A stretch of DNA of 64,000 bases. Origin: Caprimulgus europaeus (Eukaryota; Chordata; Aves; Caprimulgiformes; Caprimulgidae). Shown here one piece after another: positions 53,241 to 64,000 of the stretch. The notes below the pieces were generated by a model. It saw only the letters and a list, made by a program, of their open reading frames with translations, ran no database searches and was not told the DNA's origin. The DNA is taken from NCBI GenBank assembly GCA_907165065.1, contig OU015524.1, positions 124,266,260 through 124,330,259 on the forward strand, read 5' to 3'. Every line of letters starts with the position of its first letter. Position 1 is the first letter of the stretch. The position numbers were made by a program, and so were the translations under genes.

Positions 53241-54715
53241 GGCAGAAGCGAGAAGAGGAGCTGGGGAAACAACCAAGCGAATCCCAGTGGGAACGACCCG
53301 CTGCGGTCCCACAGCCAGCCCGAGCCCAGGACAAATGACTCAGCCTTTAACACCAGCAAACAGAAAGTTCTCAAGGAGAGAATAAATTAAACTGCCAACT
53401 TACTTGGGGTTGGGTTTATTTTGTTGTTGGGTTTTTGTTTTTCAATCCTAGTTTCACTCAGCCTCCCGTTCCCGGCCGCCTGGGGAGGAGCGGCTCGAGA
53501 GGAAGAGGGAAGGGAAAAGCTGCCGTTGGCTGCTGTCAGTTTGGGAAGGGCAGGTTCTATTTCATCTAGTTCACAGAAAAGTAGACAACCACATCACCCT
53601 CCATAGAAAACTAGTGCATGCAAAGAACTCTTCCATACCATAAAGCCCAAGGGCTATGCAGGAGGAGAGGAGATATACTAGTGGACTGACATGGGCTAGA
53701 GGGAAGTTAGTAGGTATCATCTTCAACATTTTCATCTTTTTTTTAACCTTGAAAGCTAAAATCAGTGCTTTGTATTCAACTCCTGGCAACCACACCACGT
53801 TGCCATCCTTGTCATTAACACGTCACACCAATGAAGAAATGCAAATAAAAGCAGCATGCAGGCAAAAAGGAAAAGGAGCTGCAAAGTGAGAAAGAAAAAA
53901 CGGCAGCAGGAACAGTTCTGAATGGCTAGATCACCAAAAAGGAGACACAGCAGATTAGATTAAATGTCATTTTTTGTTTGTTGTTGGTTTTGTTTGTTTG
54001 TTTGTTTGTTTTTTTCCACCACCCTTTGTCCTCGATGCACCACACCAATGATTACAGAAAGCAATCACAAAAAATAAAGAGTTCCATCGTTTGAAAATGC
54101 TCAAGTATGGATGGCCTGTCTCCTGCACATGCTTCCACCAGGGGGAAAGAAATCATAAACAAAAATAAAAAGAATAAAAAAAGAAACTAAAAGTTCCTTT
54201 CCACATAAGGCACAGGACAAAAATCAACCCCACTCACAGACTGAAGGCGAAAATGAGTGTTTTCCTGGCTCTGTTGCTGATGCATCTAGAGAATCACGCT
54301 GACTGGGAAGCAACATTATCCATGACAGAAAATTCCACTGTTGTACAAAAGAAATTGTTAATTCTAACTTTTATTCTTATACAATTTGCAGAAGAGAGTT
54401 GAGTATGATTGCTAGATGTTTTAATGTCAGGAGGGACGGGACTATAATACAACCAAAACGTAGTGGGAGGTTGAGCAGGTACATGACACACACAAAAAAA
54501 AAAGGAAGTCACAGAGATGACTTTCCCATACATGTTGTTGAGAAAATTAGAGTATGCAAGCTGTCCTAAAACAGGAAAAAAACCCAGAGGGAGACAGGAG
54601 CTTGTTAAGATGAGGAATAAAACATTGGTTTAAGGTTAAAAACGGGCAGAGTGGTTTGTTTTGCAGCGAGAAAAAAGGGGCGGTGGGTGGCGATTGGTGA
54701 GAGAGAGGAGAAGGT

Positions 54716-54799
54716 TCAGCAACACTTGCTCTTCCAGCCTGTCACCCCACCTCCACTGCTGATATCTACATTTTCACTGTTGGGCTCTTTTACAGGGGT
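54716..54799 (-). CDS. RAB10: RAB10 exon 6 with stop codon
   Basis: Residues 174-200 and the TGA stop: the hypervariable tail [20 protein letters not shown] ending KSKCC. The twin cysteines are the geranylgeranylation site. Confidence 0.98.
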   Translation of the reverse strand, partial: TPVKEPNSENVDISSGGGVTGWKSKCC

Positions 54800-57700
54800 C
54801 TGCAATGAAATAAGTGAAAAAAAATTAAAAGTTAGATGAGTTTTGAGAGAAATAAAGTACCCAGAGCTGGGGAGACAGCGGCTTACGGAGGGAATGACAG
54901 CATCAAATAATATCATGAGGAAGCTACGGACAAAGAGCTCCAGGGAAATGCAGAGAACCCTCCTCCCTTGCCAGAAAAACCAATTTAAGGGTTTTTTTTT
55001 TATCTTCTTTTAAATCAACAACTGGAAAGCTGGAAAAAAAACCCCAAACCCAACAACTTTGGAACTTGGACCACCCCAAAGGAAACGAAAACTATTTCTA
55101 GATGCTGCACTTGGGCTGTGGTGGAGTAAGTAAATCAGTGTCCAACTCACACAAGCTGAAGTTCAGTGATGTGAACTAATGACCTTCAAAACCCACCAGA
55201 GTCATTTTGGGATAAAGAGGGGTTGTTCAAAAAGCATCAGCCTGCCAGAGAACCAGGGCAGCAGCTTCCGAGGCAGCGGGCGAACCAGGCTCGTCTGCGT
55301 CACGGGATGTCAGCTTGGTCAGACCAAAGGAACCAAATCACAGCCTGGTGGTTTTGATGGGACTCTGACATCTACTCCCAGCTGCTCAGACACCAACCTA
55401 AACCTTCCTGAGGAGACAGCAGCTTGGTCTCTGTTTGCCTTTGCTTATTCTCTTCAGCACGACCCTGCAAAAGCGACCTCCCCCGCCTCGATCTTCTGAT
55501 GGAGTCAGGGAATCCAGGGGTTGGAAAAGACCTTGAAGATCATTGAGTCCAACCATGAACCCAACACTGCCAATCCCACCTCTAACCCATGTCCCTCAGC
55601 ACTGTGTCTACCTGTCTGTTCAATCCCTCCAGGGATGGGGACTCCACCACTGCCCTGGGCAACCCCTTCCAATGCCTCAGAACCCTTTCAGCAAAGAAAT
55701 TCTTCCTCACATCCCATCTCAGCTGCCCTGGCCACAACTGGAGCCCATTTCCTCTGGTCCTGTCCCTTGCTCCTTGCTTGAACAGACCCACCCCCACCTC
55801 TCTGCACCCTCCTCCAAGGGACTTGGACAGAGCCACAAGGTCTCCCCTCAGCCTCCTTTTCTCCAGGCTCAACACCCCCAGTTCCCTCAGCTGCTCCTCA
55901 CCACATCTGTGCTCCATTTCAACTGAAAATTCACCAGAAGCTCCACATGAGGCGGCACCGAGCGCTGGCAGCACAGAGCCAATAACCGTGTCCTGGGCTG
56001 CACCCAGAGCAGCGTGGGCAGCAGGGCCAGGGAGGGGATTCTGCCCCTCTGCTCCGCTCTCCTGAGACCCCCCCTGCAGTGCTGCCTCCAGTGCTGGGGC
56101 CACCAACAGCACAAGGACATGGAGCTCCTGGAGCCAGGCCAGAGGAGGCCACGAGGGTGATGCCAGGGCTGGAGCAGCTCTGCTGTGAGGACAGGCTGGG
56201 AGAGTTGGGGCTGTTCAGCCTGGAGAAGAGAAGGCTCCAGGGAGACCTTCCAGTGGCCTCCCAGTACCTGAAGGGGCTCCAGGAAGGCTGGGGAGGGACT
56301 TTGGCCAAGGGCAGGGAGTGACAGAACAAGGGGTGATGGCTTGAAAGTGGCAGAGGGGAGATGGAGCTGAGATGTGAGGAAGAAATTGTTTGGTGTGAGG
56401 GTGGTGAGACCCTGGCCCAGGTTGGCCAGAGAAGCTGTGAAACATTAAAGAAGCTTGGAGGCTTCAGATGTACAAGAGTCCTCCTTCAGGGACTCCATGC
56501 CTTAGCATGCCAAAACAATTCAGTTAAACATCAAAAGCAGAAATGTTGTGATTTTTTCTCCCAGACCAGCCCCCCAGGCACGTACCTTTCGAAGGATGTC
56601 TTCTGCTAACGTGAGGAATGCCTTCTCAATGTTTATATTTGCTTTTGCACTAGTTTCGAAGAACCTAATACCGTGCTCCCTAGCAATCTGAAGCAAAAAG
56701 AAAGGAGGTCAGTGTCACTGGGAAGTGTCACTGGGAAGCCACTCTGTCAGTGCTGCTGGGACTTTGGGGTGAGCAGCACTGATCAGTGTGTAATAAAAGG
56801 TCATGTGTGACCAGAAGGTGACAGATACCACAAGCCTGGCATGTGGTCACTAACTCCAAGGAGGCCTGCAAAGTGTTAGTTATCAAAGAGAACAGAAACC
56901 ACAGCTGAGCTCGTTCCACTCACTGCAGCACAGCTTCTGAGCAAGCACTCTGCACACTTACACCCTGGTAGTGAATCCAGCCACCTCCTTCATTCCCTGG
57001 CACATCCCACTGTGGCACCTCAACCACCTGGAGATGGTGGGAAGTCCTGGCACTGATTTGATAACTTTGACAAGCGAGTTTTTGCCCCACACGTACCTGT
57101 TCGCCTTTTGCTTTAGGGACAACTCTTTTATCTTCCATGTCACACTTGTTTCCTAACAGCATCCTCTCCACGTCTTCATTGGCATGCTGAAATGGGACAA
57201 GAGACACATTTACACATCTCCCACGACCAGCAGTAAATATCTACTGCACTTTTGTATTTCCAGGCTCTTTGAAGTCCAGGGAAACATCTACAGGTCTTGG
57301 TGTCCTGCACTTGCAGAGCTGGAACAAAGACTGAGAGAGATCAGTCTTCAGACAGTGTCTTCAGATTAAATTGCTCCTGGAAGTGGAAGGAGACAAGAGC
57401 TCCAGCTCTGACACAGCTCCATCACCATCCCAGTGCCTGTTATTTTCCCCTTTCCTTTGTATTTCTGTAGTTTAAGTGTGAAAACCCAGAATGGCCTGGA
57501 TTGGAAAAGCCCTGTAAGATCCTTGAGTCCAACCATGAACCCAACACTGACCAGTCCCCACTAACCCATGGCAGGGACTTGTCAGCAACAACTCACTAAC
57601 AGCAACTCAGAACAGCAGCGTGTTGATTGAAGATTCTCCTCCTTGAGAGGACCTGCTCTAGTGGAAGGTGGCCCTGCTGCTGGCAGGGGGGCTGGAACTG

Positions 57701-60047
57701 GAGGAGCTTTTTGGTTCTTTCCAACCCAAACCACTGTGGGATTCTGTGATTCTCTGAAAACTGAAGTGAGCACCAGGCTCATGCTCAGGATCCAAGGACA
57801 AGCAGGACCCCACAGCAGGGAATCACCTTTGTAAGACAAAAACACGTGTCAGTGCTTCCTCCAGGAGAGCTGAATGAGCAACCACAGCGTGGCTGTTTGG
57901 TTACTGAGGTGCTGCCAACATCCATCACGGTACGGGAGGAGCACGCCGAAGACACCCGCCAGCCCAGCAGAGGAGCTCCAGCAGCCACAGCACAAAGCCT
58001 CACTTAAGTGGATAAGGGAAGTACTTAGAAACCTGCCAGGATAAGCTTCTTGGAAAGTCTAATCTGGATTTACTTTCACTCCAGCACTCTTAATACTGCT
58101 TTACAGTAGCATTACTACAGAGGCAAGAGATCCATGCAGCCAGTGCTCCTGCTGACAGGAACAACCCAGGAGAATCACCCCCAGCTGGTTCTTTCCTTCA
58201 GGCCATAAGGAGGAAGAGCAACCAGAGGGTGAAGGTAGATGAAGATACTTCACAGGATCCCAGAGTGGTGGGGTGGGAAGGGAGCTCAGGAGATCATCCA
58301 GTCCAACCCCCCTGCCAAAGCAGGTTCCCCACACCAGGTTGCACAGGAAAGTGTCCAGGTGGGTTTGAACATCTCCAGAGATGGAGACTCCACACCCTCT
58401 CTGGGCAGCCTGGCCCAGGGCTCTGGCACCCTTTCTTTTATAGAAGAAGACTCTGAAAATGTTCATTTTTCAGGCACACACACACAGAACTGCTCACACA
58501 GCAATGGGCTTCTCCCAGATCCAGCCAGCCCCAACGTACCAACCTGAGCAGCTCAGCTAACTCCTGCGAGCCCAGAGCGAGAGTGGTGCCATGGTCACCT
58601 CTGCTGAACTCTGCCCTCTGAATAACCAAGTATTCAGCAAGAATGATTCACAGAATCCCAGAGTGGTTTGGGTTGGAAAGAACCTCAAAGCTCATCCAGT
58701 TCCAACCCCCCTGCCACGATAGTTTCCTGTTTCTCACATGAGGAAATTAAAGCCCAATATCACATTTTTGCTCCTTAAGAGCATTTTACCAGCCCCAGTG
58801 CTTCAACAGCAGTGCCTGACAGCACCCAGCTGCAGATGTCTGGTGCCACAGGACACTCCTCATGCTTCCTAGGAAAATAATGAAGCTGGAAAATCCAAAT
58901 ATTTATTCCATTTGGGAACAGCAGAATGAAAGGAAGGACTAACAGTTGTGCTGCTCTCTAACATCTAGGACCAGAGGAAATGGGCTCCAGTTGTGGCCAG
59001 GGCAGTTGAGATGGGATGTGAGGAAGAATTTCTTTGCTGAAAGGGTTCTGAGGCATTGGAAGGGGTTGCCCAGGGCAGTGGTGGAGTCCCCATCCCTGGA
59101 GGGATTGAAGAGTGGTGTAGACACAGTGCTGAGGGACAGGGGTCAGTGGGGACTGGGCAGTGTTGGGTTCATGGTTGGACTCCAGGAGCTTCAAGGGCTT
59201 TTCCAATCCAGGCCATTCTGGGATTCTGGGATCTCAGACCTCCTGGAGGATGAACTCTTGAGGATCCAGGCACTGAACGCTTCCACATCAGTTTCTTCTG
59301 CTTTACTTGTCCCTTGCTTGAAATTTTATCAGCCTCCTTGTTTGGTTCTCCTCCACCAAGGACACAGATCAGCTCTGCAGCTTTGAGCAGTTTAAGAACA
59401 GCAGCAGGTTGCCACATGACCTGCAGCAGCCATGACAAGCTTGTCAGTATTTCATGAGGGGGTGGAGGTGATCATATTTAATTATCTTTGAGGATTTACA
59501 TAGTCACCCTTATAAAATCAGGAGTGCCATGTTCTATAGCTACTCCACAGCTGATGGCTCCACGCTGCTGCTCTGCACCACCTTGTGGTGGCAGCTCCTC
59601 CTGAAAATGCAACTCCCAGGTCCTACCAGATGTACTCCTTACCTCCAACTGTTCTCCAGCACAGAAACCAAGTTTGCTCATGTAGGAATGTGATATTTTA
59701 AGACACCACCAGCCCCTGTGTAGTGTGGTGACCCTTCATGCCACTGTTGAAGGGAGAGTTGAGGGCAGGAACAGCAGTACCCAAACCTCAGTGTTATTTT
59801 ATACATGACACCTTCTGCCAGGGCGGAAGCAGAAGCTGAGTTCTGTAGGATTCACCCCATGCTCTAAAGCAACCAGCTCAATTCTGGGATCTTCCAGCCA
59901 TTACTCACCTCATCTATGTTTCTGAGCCACTTGCTGATGTTCTCAAAGCTCTTGGCATTGGTGATGTCATACACTAGCATGATGCCCATGGCACCTCTGT
60001 AATAGGAGGTGGTGATGGTGTGAAATCGCTCCTGCCCCGCTGTGTCC
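54716..60047 (-). CDS. RAB10: RAB10 small GTPase, coding exons 3-6 (5' part off the window)
   Basis: A Rab-family GTPase of exocytic, GLUT4 and primary-cilium traffic on membranes. Four minus-strand exons (60047-59909, 57186-57097, 56687-56586, 54799-54716) join in frame to give residues 64-200, identical in length to the human C-terminal part. The first exon begins [18 protein letters not shown] with Gln68 of the catalytic switch II and Thr73, the LRRK2 target site (codon 60019-60017). NKCD (122-125) and ETSAK (guanine-base recognition) are intact, and the chain ends GWKSKCC with the double-cysteine prenylation site. Only a few substitutions from the human protein, as I recall it, are seen: Ala94, Glu127 and Ala135. 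Exons 1-2 with the P-loop are not in the window. Confidence 0.98.
55505..55918 (-). mobile_element. CR1 fragment, type A
   Basis: Antisense copy in RAB10 intron 5. Its 5' end faces the 5' end of the sense copy at 55933. Confidence 0.92.
55933..56442 (+). mobile_element. CR1 fragment, type B, lacking its 3' end
   Basis: Sense copy from CCAGAAGCTCCACATGAGGC to CCAGAGAAGCTGTGAAA. The last roughly 150 bases with the octamers are missing. Confidence 0.92.
56586..56687 (-). CDS. RAB10: RAB10 exon 5
   Basis: Residues 140-173 ([34 protein letters not shown]), with the ETSAK motif. In phase on both sides. Confidence 0.98.
57097..57186 (-). CDS. RAB10: RAB10 exon 4
   Basis: Residues 110-139 ([20 protein letters not shown] onward), containing the NKxD guanine-specificity motif. 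In phase on both sides. Confidence 0.98.
57483..57571 (-). mobile_element. CR1 fragment, type A, short
   Basis: About 90 bases of the type A 3' end, antisense. Confidence 0.9.
57648..57757 (+). mobile_element. CR1 fragment, type B, short
   Basis: About 110 bases of the 3' end, sense, finishing with GGGATTCTGTGATTCT. Confidence 0.9.
58250..58434 (-). mobile_element. CR1 fragment, type C
   Basis: Antisense: CACAGGATCCCAGAGTGGTG to CAGCCTGGCCCAGGGCTC. Confidence 0.88.
58648..58725 (-). mobile_element. CR1 fragment, type B, short
   Basis: About 78 bases of the antisense 3' end (TTCACAGAATCCCAGAGTGG). Confidence 0.88.
58965..59232 (+). mobile_element. CR1 fragment, type A
   Basis: Sense, from TAGGACCAGAGGAAATGGGC to TTCTGGGATTCTGGGATC. 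It is truncated at nearly the same CR1 position as the copy at 21951. Confidence 0.93.
59909..60047 (-). CDS. RAB10: RAB10 exon 3
   Basis: It completes Trp63 and encodes residues 64-109: switch [10 protein letters not shown], then [20 protein letters not shown] and SKWLRNIDE. The donor is GTGAGT. Confidence 0.98.
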
Positions 60048-61845
60048 CTGCAGAAGACAGAGAAGAGTGCACATCAGAGGCCAGCTGGGAAGAAACCAGC
60101 AGGGCTGGTTCACACCTGATGAGTGTGCACAGCCCCACACGTGCTCCTGTGCACCACCACTGAGGGCTGTGCAGTGCTTCTGAGGAGTGGTAGGACACTC
60201 CCACGTGCAGAGCAGCAGCTTCAAGGCAGGCCCATTCCCCCCAGACGTGGCTGAACACTCAGCCAACAACAAGGAGAAGCTTTAGGAAGCCAAGCTCATG
60301 AGGGTGCAGAGCCTCAAGTTCCTCTTTTAGATTTTAAAGGGGATTGTTCTTTAAAAAACACATTTTAGAGTCAACTGTTTTCAAGACAACGGTGCTCACA
60401 CAAGGCAGCAGAAGATGAAGCTGTCTATAGTTGAACAGCACAGCAGGAAGCTGTAGTAGGTCTTCTCATACCTCACCACAATCAATAAACCCAGCATCAA
60501 GTCACTGCAGACATTTGTTACTTTTAAACTTCATTTTTTTTAATTGGCAACTTGAAACTTGCACCCCAAAGGAGAAACTTTTATTGCCAAGTCTTGTATC
60601 TCTGGGAAGTGTCTCAAAGACTTCTGAGCCTTGGTGGAACCCAAACAGACAGGATGAAAACACGAGCAAGAAATGCTCTACCAACACTTGGAGGGGACTG
60701 TGAGCTCCAGCACAGTCCTGTTCCTAGTTCTTCCCAAGTGAACACCAAAATAAGCCACTTGATCTACAATTTTTCAACTAAATGCCCTAACCAGGCTGAG
60801 AAACCACTGCCAAACCCCCCAGCAGCTCCAGTTCCTGCAGGAAGCTCCCCAGGTGTTGCAGGTTGTTTAGCAGTGCTGCTGGGAAAGGCAGGAGAGGTTG
60901 GAACTGCAACCAGCAATGACTCAACCCAACTATCCAGTCAACACCACCACCATGCCCCAAGAAGGTCCCTCTCCACCTCAGGGGCTGCTGAGCAGTCACA
61001 ATCCCTCAACATCTGACAGACCAAAGTGCAGGAGAAGTCAATCCAGAAGAGGTCTCGTTAACTGGAACATTAAATTATTGATTTCCATAAGCAAGATGCT
61101 GAAAATGGTTCATGCAAGATTAATGATGGCATGGACATTCCCATCTCACTTTGAGATCTTGGATGGAACGCATGAGGCTTGGTTAAACAAACCCATGTGC
61201 CATTAAGTTGAGAATTAGGAGGTACCTGTGCATGCTACAGTGTCTTTCAGAGGACATAAACTGACCAGATTCCATGTTTATGGACAGTTTGCAGTGACAC
61301 CATCCACACAAGGTGGTATCAAAGGTGTCTCCAAATTTAAACTGAGATGAAACATTCCCAAACCACCTCCAGAGAGGCACAGCATTGCCCCCACCCACCC
61401 ACATGTCCTCACTCACAAACCAGATCACAAAAGATGATGGACTGGAGTTGAACAAGCTCAACTCATTTCCCTCTCAAACACCTTGGCAGAAGAGGGGTGT
61501 CCCCAGCCCAGAGTCCTGTGAAACCTGGGCTCTTCCCACCGCCCCATCACCCACAGTTGGACCAACACACACTGACTGCAGCTGCCAAATCAATTTGTTT
61601 AAGCACACAGCAGATTTCAGGTGTGTGTCCCTGTGTGCTTGAGGCCTTGACCCAGCTGATGAGCCAGGAGGATGTGGTTGTCCAGGTTGAGGTCTTGGGT
61701 GTTTGCTGTGGTGATGCTGGAGGCTGCTGCTGAGGACAAGAGCAGTGGACACGAGTCACAACAGGGAGAAATCCACCAGGGTACTGGGAAGAAGTTGTGG
61801 TGGAGGTGGTCTGCAACTGGAGCAGGAATGTGGAGACATCATGGA

Positions 61846-62215
61846 ATCAGGGAATGTTGGGAGTTGGAGGGACCCACCAGGATGATGGAGCCCAACTGCT
61901 GTCCCTGCACAGGACAATCCCAACATTCACACCATGGCCCTGAGGGCCTTGGCCAAATGCTGCTGGAATCTTGTCAGCCTTGGGGCCATCAGCACCTCCC
62001 TGGGGAGCCTGTGCCAGTGCTCCACCACCCTCTGCCTCAAGAACCTTTTCCTCATGGCCAACCTCCCCCTCCCCTGCCACATCTTCCTGCCATGGCCTCT
62101 GCTCCTGGCGTTGGTGGCCAGAGAGAAGAGCTCAGCGCCTGCCCCTGCTCTTCCCCTGGGGAGGAAGGTCCAGACCACCACGCTGCACAGAGGTCTGGCT
62201 GGATGGCAGCAGCCT
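61846..62215 (-). mobile_element. CR1 fragment, type D
   Basis: Antisense counterpart of the 30258 copy (GGAATGTTGGGAGTTGGAGG at its 3' end). Confidence 0.9.
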
Positions 62216-62520
62216 CTAGAGGTGACCCAGTCCATTCCCTCTGCAAAACACTGAGGGAGACACAGGTTATTCCTGGAAGATCCCCCTCTCCATTTCCCTG
62301 CTGTCCCATTTGGAAGTTTCTCCTGGTGGCACACTCAGGTTTGCCTTAGTGCAAACTAATCAGTCCCTGTCTCACCTCTCACAGGTAACTGGAGGAGTTC
62401 ATTGCCCTTCCTTCTACAGCTACTTTTTGGCATATCCAATCACAGCTCTTGCACCCTCCCTGCACTTGCTCCAGCCTCCTCAAGTTCTTTAGACCTTACT
62501 CACTGGCCAAAGGTCTCAGA

Positions 62521-62920
62521 TCATAGAACCCCCGACTGGTTTGGGTTGGAAGGGACCTCAAAGCTCCTCCAGTCCCAACCCCCCTGCCAGCAGCAGGGAC
62601 ACCTTCCACTAGACCAGGTTGCTCAAAGCCTCATCCAACCTGGCCCAGAACACTTCCAGGGAGGAGCAGCCACAGCTTCTCTGACCAACCTGGGCCAGGG
62701 TCTCACCACCCTCTGGGTGAAACATTTCCTCCTCATACCCAACCTAAATCTCCTCCCTCTCAGTTTAAAGCCATCTCCCCTTGTCCTGTCACTCCCTGCC
62801 CTTATGAAGGACACTCAGCCTCACCTGTTGCTCTCCCTGGACCCTCTCCAATTTGCCCATGTCCACACAAAAACCAGGACCCTGCTCCAGCTGATGTCTC
62901 ACCAGCCCCACAGAGGAGTA
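62521..62920 (-). mobile_element. CR1 fragment, type B, variant
   Basis: Antisense, with 3' end CATAGAACCCCCGACTGG and a diverged 5' half. The 5' boundary is approximate. Confidence 0.88.
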
Positions 62921-64000
62921 TTTTCTACCAGACCTGGCCATGTTTGCACACCCCACTCCCTCTCCTCAGGATGAAGCTGATTTTTTCTGACACTCGAGTC
63001 ACTGATGACACAAACCGGGCTCGGTAACTTCGTGTTTGTCTCCACTGAATTTCCCAGGGCTTTTTCTCCACAGACCTTTCTCCAATGTGAATTTTAATCC
63101 ACTCCTCTAGACAATTTCCATTTTGCAACTTCATGTTGAGCTTAAATACAATAACCATGCTCTCTATCCCCTTATCCCCACCACTAAAAACATCACCCAC
63201 CTCGGGACAGACTCCAGGAAGCATCTCAGCACAACTCTTACTGCCACATCCCTTCTTTGCTCTCCCTCTGAGTTTATATCCACTTGATAAGATTTTCACC
63301 CAAAATACTGTCCCCTAATTTGCTTCTATCAAGCAGGACAGTGTCACAAAAGCCTTACCACAAACACCAGGACATGTGGCAGCTGTGATTTCTCCTCTCC
63401 TGACCAGGCCAGTACCCATCACAGTAAGAATTCAGACTGATTTTACACAACCTGGCATCAACAACACTTAGTTGTTACTCATTGTTTGTCACATCCCATG
63501 TGCCCACAACCAACTTGCTTCGTTAACTCCCCCAGGGTTGTTTTTTTTGGTGACTGAAGCTAAATCAGTGAGTGAAAAGGAAAAAACAATAAAGCTGGGG
63601 AGGGAACAAACAAAGAACCTGGAGCGCTTCCCCCTTTTTTTGTTTGAAGTAGGTACTACATTTGCCCTTTCCCCTCCTTAATGGATTCCCCATTCATTAT
63701 TCAGAGATAACTCCTAATGGATGTGAGATGAGAGAGCTGACTGGAGCAAACAGAGGCCATGAGTTATGGGTTTCCAGCTGCCCACGACTGATGAACCCAC
63801 CCTGAGCAAACGGCACCAGACAACCCGAGCCTCGGTACTGCCCTGCCCTTTCCTTTTGCTGTTCAAACCTCCAGGGTGTAAGAACAAGCTCCCAAGCCAT
63901 GGGTGTGAGATAAATCCTTGATGTAAGCAGAAAAAATCTGGGGGAGCTCACAGAAATGCAGACAGGGACTGTTAAGACAGCCAGGGAAAATGGAGAGAAC

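Larger units (their letters stand above)
51640..54715 (-). other. RAB10: RAB10 long 3' untranslated region
   Basis: About 3 kb of A/T-rich, CR1-free sequence runs from the stop to minus-strand AATAAA candidates at 51984-51975 and 51654-51649. The length fits the long RAB10 3'UTR as I recall it. It contains a TA run near 52203, a GTTT run near 53989-54014, several A-runs, and a 23-bp tandem repeat at 53163. The boundary is inferred. Confidence 0.6.
57758..64000. other. RAB10 introns 2-3, remaining sequence
   Basis: The stretches 57758-58249, 59233-59908, 60048-61845, 62216-62520 and 62921-64000 contain no exon I can recognise. The P-loop exon of RAB10 is not among them. Confidence 0.6.

Noticed and set aside
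60048..64000. RAB10 exons 1-2 at the right end
   Set aside because: No minus-strand frame contains a P-loop GDSGVGK or the switch I region, so these exons must lie beyond the window.

Overview
This window is bird genomic DNA. It carries parts of three vertebrate nuclear genes in the order HADHA (+), GAREM2 (-), RAB10 (-), separated and filled by dozens of CR1 LINE retrotransposon copies, many ending in the CR1-type ATTCTGTG octamer, and by minisatellites. CR1 is the characteristic LINE of birds and reptiles. By my hand boundaries it covers about a quarter of the window, far above the usual avian level, so a CR1-rich lineage such as woodpeckers and relatives is a reasonable but unproven guess. 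No operon, CRISPR array, phage, or bacterial feature is present.

Layout. Positions 1-35.7 kb hold HADHA, the mitochondrial trifunctional protein alpha subunit. Nineteen coding exons (equivalent to human exons 2-20) can be read from 5542 to the stop at 35174. They encode 741 residues that align without gaps to residues 23-763 as I recall the human protein. Exon 1 is not found and probably lies just beyond the left edge. Positions 37.6-48.75 kb hold GAREM2 on the minus strand: six coding exons, 843 predicted residues, a CABIT region, SH3-binding proline motifs, and a C-terminal SAM domain. It starts in a CpG island near 48.6-49.2 kb. Its introns are almost entirely tandem repeats, a different family in nearly every intron. 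Positions 51.6-64 kb hold the 3' part of RAB10 on the minus strand: coding exons 3-6 (residues 64-200) and a long 3'UTR. Exons 1-2 are beyond the right edge.

HADHA and GAREM2 converge tail to tail with about 1.85 kb between their polyadenylation signals. The arrangement agrees with the human 2p23.3 neighbourhood. The three genes are not known to share a pathway: HADHA acts in mitochondrial long-chain fatty-acid beta-oxidation, GAREM2 is a GRB2-binding adaptor of receptor-tyrosine-kinase signalling, and RAB10 is a small GTPase of exocytic and GLUT4 traffic.

I see no new gene system. The unusual material is repeat biology: a CR1 nested in another CR1 with target microhomology, two independently inserted CR1 reverse-transcriptase copies that share a reading-frame break, recurrent 5' truncation points, and the minisatellite-packed GAREM2 introns.
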